From the NCBI GenBank assembly GCA_947504195.1, contig CANNGN010000009.1:81154-145153 (forward strand): 64,000 bases of DNA, in the 5' to 3' direction. Position numbers and translations under genes: made by a program. The notes below the pieces were generated by a model. It ran no database searches and was not told the DNA's origin. It was given only the letters and a program-made list of their open reading frames with translations. Position 1 is the stretch's first letter; each line of letters begins with the position of its first letter. Of the stretch, positions 35,572 to 42,889 are shown in pieces. Source of the DNA: an uncultured Vibrio sp. (lineage in GTDB: Bacteria; Pseudomonadota; Gammaproteobacteria; Enterobacterales; Vibrionaceae).

Positions 35572-36642
35572 TTATCTAGCTCTTGGATCAAGAACTTTAT
35601 AAAGTAAATCAGAGGTTAAGTTCAATAAGATAAACACTAAACCCACCACTATGGTGCCGCCCAATACCGCATTCATGTCGGCGGCCAACAGGCTGTCGGT
35701 AATATAACGTCCTAAACCAGGCCATGAGAATACAATTTCCGTGAGTACCGAGCCCTCGAGCAATGTGGCATAAGTCAGTGCAATGACGGTAATAAGTGGT
35801 ACCCATGCATTCCCAAGAGCATGTCGCCATATAATCACTCTCTCCGACACACCTTTAACACGTGCAGTGGTAACGTATTCTTGCTTAAGTTGGTCGAGCA
35901 TAAAAGAACGAGTCATGCGGCTTAAATACGCAACGCTGTAATAAGAAAGCAGCGATGCGGGTAGAATGATATGGGAAAATGCATCTTTAAATGCATCCCA
36001 ACTTCCGGCGAGTATCGTGTCTACCAACACCATATTTGTCACTTTTGGTAGAGTATATTCATACATCACGCTCAATCGACCTTCCGGAGCGGCAACCCAG
36101 TCTAAATGCTGGTAAAAAACCACGATTCCTAACATGGCTAACCAAAATATCGGTGCACTATGGCCAATAAGCCCTAGTACTCTCACGAGATTATCGATCC
36201 ACTTATTTTGATTAACTGCAGCCGATACGCCAGCAGGGATACCAAATATAATTCCAAAAAACGTCGCCAATGTCGCAAGCTCTAAGGTCGCCGGGAAATA
36301 GGTTAGAATGTCATCTGACACAAGATTCGCAGTACGGACAGACGTCCCTAAATCACCACTAACAACACCACCTAGGTAATAAATAAATTGAACCGCTATC
36401 GGCTTATCTAAACCCATTTCGAGATACGTTTTCTGATACAAAGCTTCCGGCGCTTTATCACCTATCACCGCAATCACAGGGTCGGTGGGCATCAGCCGGC
36501 CAATGACAAATGTGAGTAACAGTAACCCCAAAAAAGTTAACGCTAACATGGCAAAAAAATGCATGAATGGCTTAACTTTTTTGGTATAAGTTGAAGAAAA
36601 AAAGACGGACATAATGCCGCCTTTTGATACTGATTTTTCCAT
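35572..36642 (-). CDS. Dipeptide/oligopeptide ABC transporter, permease 1 (DppB type)
   Basis: This 356-residue permease of the DppB/OppB family has GRLMPTDPVIAVIG, LGTSVRTANLVSDDI, SAPIFWLAMLGIVVF and TRSFMLDQLKQEYVTTARVKG. The ATG at 36642 overlaps the stop of the binding-protein gene (TAATG). An internal ATG at 36612 behind GGCGG is a possible alternative start that would give the more usual length. The gene belongs to the minus-strand peptide-uptake operon. Confidence 0.9.
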   Translation of the reverse strand: MEKSVSKGGIMSVFFSSTYTKKVKPFMHFFAMLALTFLGLLLLTFVIGRLMPTDPVIAVIGDKAPEALYQKTYLEMGLDKPIAVQFIYYLGGVVSGDLGTSVRTANLVSDDILTYFPATLELATLATFFGIIFGIPAGVSAAVNQNKWIDNLVRVLGLIGHSAPIFWLAMLGIVVFYQHLDWVAAPEGRLSVMYEYTLPKVTNMVLVDTILAGSWDAFKDAFSHIILPASLLSYYSVAYLSRMTRSFMLDQLKQEYVTTARVKGVSERVIIWRHALGNAWVPLITVIALTYATLLEGSVLTEIVFSWPGLGRYITDSLLAADMNAVLGGTIVVGLVFILLNLTSDLLYKVLDPRAR

Positions 36643-38246
36643 TATTTCTTCACAACATCTTTGTATGAGTTGTTATCAAATGAAGGACCTAACACAAAGC
36701 CATCCACGTTTGCACGTATTCCTGATACTTCTTGCTCCTGCATAATAAATGCAAACGGAGCTTCTTTTTGGTGTTGCTTCTGAAGTTCAATATACATATT
36801 TGCACGTTTTTCAGCATCTGGTTCAGTAACTGCAGCTAATGTCTTTTTAGTCATATCTACTGGTGCATAAGCATTACGCCATGCAACAGGTTTCGATTTC
36901 GCATCATCGCTGTTGTCTACGTTCTTAGCAAACGTATCTGCATTGGTATGTGGGTCTTGATAATCCGGTCCCCAAGCGCCAAAAAACAGTTGATGTTTAC
37001 GAGCTCGATATACGGTTAACACTTGCTTACCGTCCATCGGAACAAGCTTGACGTTGATCCCTGCCTTCGCAAAAGTAGTTTGCATCGATTTAGCCGTGTC
37101 AATACGAATAGGAGCATTACGCACAATCATTTCAATATCGAAACCATCAGGATAACCTGCTTTTGCGAGCAGTGCTTTCGCCTTTTCTATGTCTAGAGAA
37201 AACGGTTGCTCTTCTAACGCACCAAGGAACCCTTTAGGTAGAAATGCTTGCTGAACTTGTCCACGACCAGCCCAAACTGTATCTGCTAATCCTTTATAAT
37301 CGATCAGATATTTCAAGGCTTCCTGTACTTCTGGTTTCGCTAAAATAGGATCTTTTAAATTCATTGAAAGATAATAAAGTGCGCCTTTACCTTTTTTAAG
37401 TAACTTGATCTCTTCGTTACCTTCAACGCTCTTCAACTGCTCAGTTTCTAAATTACGAGCAATGTCGATATCCCCTTTTTCCAATAGTAGCTGCTGTACA
37501 GAAGACTCACCGATATGACGAATAAACACGTTTTTCATCTGCGGCACACCATTCCAATAGTCACTATTGGAACTTAATACAACAATTTCTGACGGTTTCC
37601 ATTGTTCGATTTTAAACGGTCCTGAACCTGCATAGTGCGTTCGCAACCACGCAAATCCCATGTCACCGTCTACTTCGTGTTTCATTACTTCGTCTTTATC
37701 GACAATCGATGCGATAGTGGCAGACAAGCAATAAAGCACAAATGTCGGTGCATACGCTTTATCGGTTTCAATTACGAGTGTGTCATCATCAAGAAACTTA
37801 ATCTTGTCCATGACGTTTTCAGCGCTAAAGCCAAACTGGGTTAAAATAAAAGCGGGAGACTTATCTAGGATCACGGCGCGTTGAAGTGAAAATGCGGCAT
37901 CTTCTGCTGTTAACTCATCACCTGATGAAAACTTGATTCCTTTGCGCATTTTAAACGTAAACGTTTTGCCATCTTCACTCACCGTCCAACTTTCTGCGGC
38001 GACACCATGAATTTTTGACACATCGTTAGGATCAAACCCTATTAGTCTGTCGTAGCTATTGCCGATAATTTCTGCCGCTGAGAATTCAAAAACTTCCGCT
38101 GTATCTAACGAAATCATGTCATCGAATTGCCAACCTACGATAAGAGAATCTTTTGGGGTAGCAGCGAACGCAGCCCCCGAGGAAATTGCCAGAGCTAAAC
38201 TTGCGATGCTAAGCAAACGCTGGGCTTTATTAACAAGTAACTTCAT
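36642..38246 (-). CDS. Dipeptide/oligopeptide-type periplasmic binding protein
   Basis: This 534-residue family-5 solute-binding protein has a signal peptide ending GAAFAA. Family features are DKSPAFILTQFGF, VAESWTVSEDGKTFTFKMR, KGIKFSSGDELTAEDAAFS and FKIEQWKPSEIVVL. DppA/OppA-type proteins bind peptides, but relatives bind heme, nickel or sugars, so the ligand is open. The context (a dipeptidase-like gene upstream, Dpp-type permeases and ATPases downstream) favours a peptide or modified amino acid. Confidence 0.92.
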   Translation of the reverse strand: MKLLVNKAQRLLSIASLALAISSGAAFAATPKDSLIVGWQFDDMISLDTAEVFEFSAAEIIGNSYDRLIGFDPNDVSKIHGVAAESWTVSEDGKTFTFKMRKGIKFSSGDELTAEDAAFSLQRAVILDKSPAFILTQFGFSAENVMDKIKFLDDDTLVIETDKAYAPTFVLYCLSATIASIVDKDEVMKHEVDGDMGFAWLRTHYAGSGPFKIEQWKPSEIVVLSSNSDYWNGVPQMKNVFIRHIGESSVQQLLLEKGDIDIARNLETEQLKSVEGNEEIKLLKKGKGALYYLSMNLKDPILAKPEVQEALKYLIDYKGLADTVWAGRGQVQQAFLPKGFLGALEEQPFSLDIEKAKALLAKAGYPDGFDIEMIVRNAPIRIDTAKSMQTTFAKAGINVKLVPMDGKQVLTVYRARKHQLFFGAWGPDYQDPHTNADTFAKNVDNSDDAKSKPVAWRNAYAPVDMTKKTLAAVTEPDAEKRANMYIELQKQHQKEAPFAFIMQEQEVSGIRANVDGFVLGPSFDNNSYKDVVKK

Positions 38247-38325
38247 TGTGCCTCCGAAAATATTCTGTCCATGTCATTTTCTGACCCTTAATCGTCATTA
38301 ACTTTGTGTTGTTTCTTATGCCTCC

Positions 38326-39303
38326 TCAATTACTCCAAACTTCTTTTGCAAGTGCACGCATATTGCCGCCCATAATAGAATGAATATCTGACTGTTTATA
38401 CCCACGCAGTCCAAGCAGACGGGCAATCTCCTGAAAACGTTCTGGAGGCGCAAACAATAAATTCAAAAATCCATCGCTAGCACTATCGTATCCGTGCTCT
38501 TTCGGCCACCAGTAACCGAGATCTAACCCTTCAGGCCCTGTATCAAGATGCTCGTCATACACATAATCCAACCCTAACCCAACATGTTTAGGTCCAATAA
38601 GTTGCACCACATAGTCAATCGCCTCAACCATGCTTTGTGCACTAGCCTGCTCACAGTTGAGAAACCGCGCTACGCCGTTAATACAGACAACACCACCCGT
38701 TTCAGCACAGGCTTGTAGCTGATCATCGTGGTAGTTCCTACCGTGGTTTTTTAACGCTCGAGGGTTACCATGACTAATAATGACTGGCTTAGATGAATAT
38801 TCAAAAATATCCATACAGGTTCGATAACCAGTATGCGAAACATCCATAAATAGATTGTTTGCGTTAATTGCATCGACGATCGCCCGTCCTTTAACGCTTA
38901 ACCCCGAGTCTTCATCATGACATCCACCAGCCAAAGAATTACTACGGTTGTACGCCAAGTGAACCTGTCTCACACCTAAATGGGCAAATAAATCCACCAT
39001 AGCTGGACTTTCATGCAAAGGAATTCCACCCTCTAAATCAAAAGAGATGGCTAATTTACCTTCACGTTGGGCACGTTCAACATCAGCAAAACTGTTTACT
39101 TGAACAAGAAAATCTAATTCGCTGATGCGTTTTCTAAAACCAGCGATTATCTGAATAATTTCGCTAAGGGGATTAAAATCCATGCCAATATTAATTGAAA
39201 TGTAATACGCACCATTGCTTATATGGCGCTCAAGGGAGGCTAAATCGTATGTGGGATTTAACGGGACACAGGTATGAGCATCCCAAACTGGTATCATTTC
39301 CAA
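38326..39303 (-). CDS. M19 membrane-dipeptidase-like amidohydrolase with altered metal site
   Basis: This 325-residue protein is of the renal dipeptidase (M19) family: FDLEGGIPLHESPAMVDLF, VRQVHLAYNRSN, FMDVSHTG, VIISHGNPRAL, VGLGLDYVYD and IMGGNMRALAKEVW. The usual first metal motif HxD (DGHNDLP) reads DAHTCVP, so the aspartate is a cysteine (C12). The glutamate of FDLEGG and the histidines of VSHT and ISHG remain. The protein has no signal peptide, so it acts in the cytoplasm, probably on what the downstream Dpp-type transporter imports. GGGAG precedes the start. Whether it is a dipeptidase or acts on another amide cannot be told. Confidence 0.82.
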   Translation of the reverse strand: MEMIPVWDAHTCVPLNPTYDLASLERHISNGAYYISINIGMDFNPLSEIIQIIAGFRKRISELDFLVQVNSFADVERAQREGKLAISFDLEGGIPLHESPAMVDLFAHLGVRQVHLAYNRSNSLAGGCHDEDSGLSVKGRAIVDAINANNLFMDVSHTGYRTCMDIFEYSSKPVIISHGNPRALKNHGRNYHDDQLQACAETGGVVCINGVARFLNCEQASAQSMVEAIDYVVQLIGPKHVGLGLDYVYDEHLDTGPEGLDLGYWWPKEHGYDSASDGFLNLLFAPPERFQEIARLLGLRGYKQSDIHSIMGGNMRALAKEVWSN

Positions 39304-39831
39304 AAAAGCTCCCTCTAATTTAGATCGTGATAATAAACGCTAGTGAAATCACCATAATCAGCATTTTCAGGAATTAGATGACAAGGTTTTCAGTCATTAC
39401 TATTCCAGGATTATCAATTCACTATGAGATATTACTGTGAGTCATTGAATAAATGATTAGCAAACCTCGTGCCACTAAAATACCCCTAAATTCATGGTAT
39501 TAATGTTAATCCCCGCACTATTTAAGTGATTACCCAACATTATGCACCAGTCTAGGACATAGACATTGAAACGAATCGCGCGCACTTTCAACACCAATAT
39601 TCTGAGTAAAAAATGATTAAAACCTGAACGACTCTCCGCCTCACTATGGTTGGAGAGTTACGCCTTAAATTCACTCTCCGAAATGAAAAGCTAGACGCAA
39701 ATTCAACGAAAGGATTACGCAACAATCCCGATACAAATACAGTCATTTTTGCCAACATCTGTTAAATAAATACGCAACACAATTGTTTAAGATCAATCTC
39801 TTATTCGTAATTCTCTCTTTAGCATTCCCAT

Positions 39832-39849
39832 TTGTTGCACGCACAACAA
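39832..39849. promoter_or_regulatory. MarR-type operator 1 (TTGTTG-N6-CAACAA)
   Basis: TTGTTG (39832-39837) and CAACAA (39844-39849) form a perfect inverted repeat with a 6-nt spacer. The following bases, CTAGGTGTTA, are also nearly repeated after the operator at 45262, so the conserved unit extends beyond the palindrome. Confidence 0.65.
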
Positions 39850-39868
39850 CTAGGTGTTATGTTTATTT

Positions 39869-39886
39869 TTGTTGTGGATGCAACAA
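39869..39886. promoter_or_regulatory. MarR-type operator 2 (TTGTTG-N6-CAACAA)
   Basis: This is a second perfect TTGTTG/CAACAA inverted repeat, 37 bp downstream of the first and 28 bp before the ATG at 39915. It is well placed to block transcription when bound. Confidence 0.6.
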
Positions 39887-39914
39887 TAAATATTTTTACA
39901 AAGATGAGATAACT

Positions 39915-41108
39915 ATGAAGTCCAACGCTGTCCCTTTTATTTTAGTTTTATTTCTTGCCAGTGTTTTTGCACTGTCTCCTTTAGCAACCGATAGTTATTT
40001 AGCGGCGATTCCGCAAATGGCTAGCGAACTTAATGTCGTCACAGGTTCTGTTGCCATTACGGTTAGCATATACATTTTTGTTATGGCACTTGGCCAAATG
40101 TTCGGTGGCCCACTGTGTGACCGTGCGGGAAGACGATTTAGCATGATGTTAGGTTTGACTCTGTTCGTCGTTGGCGGTTTTGTTATTGCTGGGGCTGGAA
40201 ATTTAACAATCCTCTATGTTGGTCGATGCCTTCAAGCATTTGGTGGCGGTATTGCATTTGTATGTGTTCCGGCCATTATTCGCGACGTTGCTTCCGGTAA
40301 AGCAGCCGCAAAACTATTCACACTAGTCGCTCTAATCATGATGGTTGCACCTGCTATTGCACCAATATTCGGTACGTTGGTTTTAAAAACACTAGGTTGG
40401 ACTTGGATATTCATCCTAATGTCTCTATTTGCCGTTATCACAGCCTTTATCGGGGCAGTATCTATTCCTAAAACTAATAAACCGGCGCACCAGAAATCAC
40501 CAAGTATTATCCAAGGTTTTATTGAAGTTTTTAACACTCGCGAAGCAAGAAAATACGCGATTATTCTGGCTGCGACATTCTCTGCATTAATGATTTTTCT
40601 AACAAACTCTTCCATGATTTATATCGAGCACTACGGTTTGAGTGAAGAGATGTTTGCAGGAATACTTTTGGTCAACACCATTGCTAGCATCGTTGCGAAC
40701 CGTATTAACGCTTTTCTTCTTAATAATCATTCCCCACAAAAACTCTTGTCTCTGTTTGTAGGCTTGCAAGTATTCGGTCTGTTAATACTGCTCACCTCTC
40801 AAGTGTTGATGCCTGAAAGTTGGGTATTCTCGGCCACCGGTTTTATTATCGCGAGTGGTTCACTTGGCGGAATCTTTGGTAACTCCAACGCTTGTTTTAT
40901 GGCTTATTTCCCAGAAAAAGCAGGAATCGCATCGGCGTTCATTGGTGCATCTCAATCTATCGGCAGTTCCATTATCGCCGCGCTATCAACCTTACTCCTA
41001 TCAAGTGGAATATGGACGCTAGCAATAATGATGCTAGTAATAAGTGGCACTGCATTTCTAATTTCAACCGGCAACGAAAAACATACCGATACACTCGATG
41101 CCGTCTAA
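39915..41108 (+). CDS. MFS transporter of the Bcr/CflA type, paralogue A
   Basis: This 397-residue, 12-helix carrier has LSPLATDSYLAAIPQMASEL in helix 1, GPLCDRAGRRFSMMLGL (the MFS loop 2-3 motif) and VGRCLQAFGGGIAFVCVPAIIRD in helix 4: the Bcr/CflA drug-exporter branch. The protein at 45440 is a close paralogue (VLFLASVFAL is shared). The pair brackets flavoenzyme module 3 and the MarR gene. They may export a product or toxic substrate, or import the substrate of the flavoenzyme. I start at MKSNAVP (39915), since the upstream extension covers the operators. Confidence 0.85.
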   Translation: MKSNAVPFILVLFLASVFALSPLATDSYLAAIPQMASELNVVTGSVAITVSIYIFVMALGQMFGGPLCDRAGRRFSMMLGLTLFVVGGFVIAGAGNLTILYVGRCLQAFGGGIAFVCVPAIIRDVASGKAAAKLFTLVALIMMVAPAIAPIFGTLVLKTLGWTWIFILMSLFAVITAFIGAVSIPKTNKPAHQKSPSIIQGFIEVFNTREARKYAIILAATFSALMIFLTNSSMIYIEHYGLSEEMFAGILLVNTIASIVANRINAFLLNNHSPQKLLSLFVGLQVFGLLILLTSQVLMPESWVFSATGFIIASGSLGGIFGNSNACFMAYFPEKAGIASAFIGASQSIGSSIIAALSTLLLSSGIWTLAIMMLVISGTAFLISTGNEKHTDTLDAV

Positions 41109-41172
41109 CTCGAATTTAGAGGCTAAATAATAAAGCCTCAGTGATTAAAAATTTATTTTTAGTCTAATAAGC

Positions 41173-41208
41173 ACCGATAAATGTCACCGAAAGGTGTCAT
41201 TTATCGGT
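41173..41208 (+). other. GNRA-capped hairpin in the leader of the module-3 operon
   Basis: ACCGATAAATGTCACC (41173-41188) pairs with GGTGTCATTTATCGGT (41193-41208) with one central mismatch and a GAAA tetraloop. No U-run follows. It ends 27 nt before the ATG at 41235, so it can affect translation or mRNA stability, or serve as a processing site after the MFS gene. Confidence 0.6.
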
Positions 41209-41234
41209 TCACACTGATAAGGAAGCAAAACGAT

Positions 41235-42878
41235 ATGCCTATTGAAAGTATTAATGCTGATTTATGCATTGGATGCGGTACCTGTGTGGCCCGCTGCCCA
41301 ATGGATATTCTGCGACTAAATACCCAACCAGAAGTGAAACAAGAACAATCGCCCTGTAGCGCAGCCTGCCCGCTTGGTGTAAACCAACGTGAATACCACA
41401 ACTTAATTGAGTTAGATATGCTCGATGAAGCGGCTGAATTACTGGCAAAATACCATCCAATGCCGTCTATTACTGGCCGTATTTGTCCTCACCCATGTGA
41501 AACTCCGTGCTCGCGTGCAATTGTTGATTCCGCAATCAACATCAATGGCCTAGAGCAGTATTTGGGCGACTACCTACTAGAGCAGGGATCAACAGCTTCC
41601 GTTTCAGGAGACAAGGTAGCCGTTATTGGTTCAGGTCCTGCTGGCTTAGCCGCGGCTTATCACCTTGCACAACAAAGCTACAGTGTCACGGTTTTCGAGC
41701 GTGAACAAAAACTCGGTGGCTTGCTACGTACTTCTATTCCTTCTTTCCGTTTACCAGAAGAAGTACTTGATAAGCAAATCGAAGCCTACAAGCAAATGGG
41801 CATTGAGTTTAAAGCCGGCGTTTCTATCAGTGATGCCTCAGAACTCGAAGCTCAAGGGTATAAAGCGGTAATTGCTGCAACTGGCGCATCTAAGCCATTT
41901 ACTCTTTCAGTTCCAGGTAACGATGCAGAAGGTATCACAAGCGCTATTTCCTTCTTATATGATGTAAAAGCGGGTACTCCTGCTGACCTAACAGGTAAAA
42001 AAGTGGCTGTCATCGGTGGTGGTAGTGTCTCGCTAGATGCCGCTCGTACCGCCGTTCGTTTAGGTGCAGACGCTGTAAATGTGATCTGTCTTGAGCGTGT
42101 TGAGCCCGGTCATAAAGATACAATGCTAGCGCTGACTGAAGAGATTGAAGATGCCATCGATGAAGGCGTTGTGATTAATACATCTCGCAGTGTCAGCTCT
42201 TTTGAAACACAAGCTGGTAACGTAAGTGCTGTTAAGATGGTTGAATGTTTAAGTGTTCGCGATGATGGCCGCTTTAACCCTGTCTACGGTGAAACGGTAT
42301 TAGATGAAACTATCGATGCTGACTTTATTATTTTAGCGATTGGTCAAACCGCTGATGCTGAACTCGTACCAACGGGTTTTGCAACCAACGAACGTGGTCA
42401 AATCCTCTCTGATAAAGTGACCATGCAAGCTGCCAATAGTCTTTTCGCCATTGGTGATGCGGTTACTGGCCCAACAACAGTTGTAGTAGCAGCAGCCGCT
42501 GGTAAACGTGCGGCGCTAACTGTTGACCGCTTCCTAAAAGGTGAAGAATTAGCTCAAGGTCTAGAGACTGAAGTTAAGCAATTTGATATCAGTATCTTAA
42601 CCCAACAAGCATGCGCTGAAGTCGCTAAAGCACCTCGTGTAGAACGTCGTCGCCTACCGATCGAAGAATGTAAAACGAGCTTCGCAGAAACACTCAAATC
42701 GTTCGATTGGAACGAAGCCGCAAAAGAAGCTGAACGCTGCTTAACCTGTGGTAGTAATGCAGAAATCGCATTCAAAGTGGATTGTCAAATTTGTAACATC
42801 TGTGCGCATTACTGCCCAGTAGACGCAATCGAAATTACGCCGGAACGTAGCTTCCCACCAATTACAGCTTGGGGCTAA
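41235..42878 (+). CDS. Ferredoxin/GltD-like NAD(P)H oxidoreductase fusion, paralogue 2
   Basis: This 547-residue protein has the same three-part layout as the gene at 12964: N-terminal ferredoxin CIGCGTCVARCPMD, a GltD-like core (CPLGVNQREYHNLIE, GRICPHPCETPC, FAD loop VIGSGPAGLAAA, NAD(P)H loop VIGGGSVSLDAA, AIGDAVTGPTTVV), and a C-terminal part with CLTCG and CQICNICAHYCPVDAIEI. It ends ITAWG, like the small ferredoxin at 25584 (LGWG). I start at MPIESIN (41235) with AAGGAAG upstream; the longer frame from 41181 runs through a hairpin. It is followed at once by flavoprotein 3, whose ribosome-binding site overlaps this stop. Confidence 0.82.
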   Translation: MPIESINADLCIGCGTCVARCPMDILRLNTQPEVKQEQSPCSAACPLGVNQREYHNLIELDMLDEAAELLAKYHPMPSITGRICPHPCETPCSRAIVDSAININGLEQYLGDYLLEQGSTASVSGDKVAVIGSGPAGLAAAYHLAQQSYSVTVFEREQKLGGLLRTSIPSFRLPEEVLDKQIEAYKQMGIEFKAGVSISDASELEAQGYKAVIAATGASKPFTLSVPGNDAEGITSAISFLYDVKAGTPADLTGKKVAVIGGGSVSLDAARTAVRLGADAVNVICLERVEPGHKDTMLALTEEIEDAIDEGVVINTSRSVSSFETQAGNVSAVKMVECLSVRDDGRFNPVYGETVLDETIDADFIILAIGQTADAELVPTGFATNERGQILSDKVTMQAANSLFAIGDAVTGPTTVVVAAAAGKRAALTVDRFLKGEELAQGLETEVKQFDISILTQQACAEVAKAPRVERRRLPIEECKTSFAETLKSFDWNEAAKEAERCLTCGSNAEIAFKVDCQICNICAHYCPVDAIEITPERSFPPITAWG

Positions 42879-42889
42879 GGAGCGAAAAA

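Larger units (their letters stand above)
39304..39914. promoter_or_regulatory. 610-bp divergent intergenic region with two MarR-type operators
   Basis: Between the dipeptidase and MFS genes I see no supportable gene. It holds an imperfect hairpin near 39627-39655 (ACTCTCC/GGAGAGT) and, close to the MFS gene, two exact inverted repeats TTGTTG-N6-CAACAA at 39832-39849 and 39869-39886, 37 bp apart. A third, nearly identical copy lies before the second MFS gene (45262-45279), pointing to the MarR protein encoded at 44707. Confidence 0.6.
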
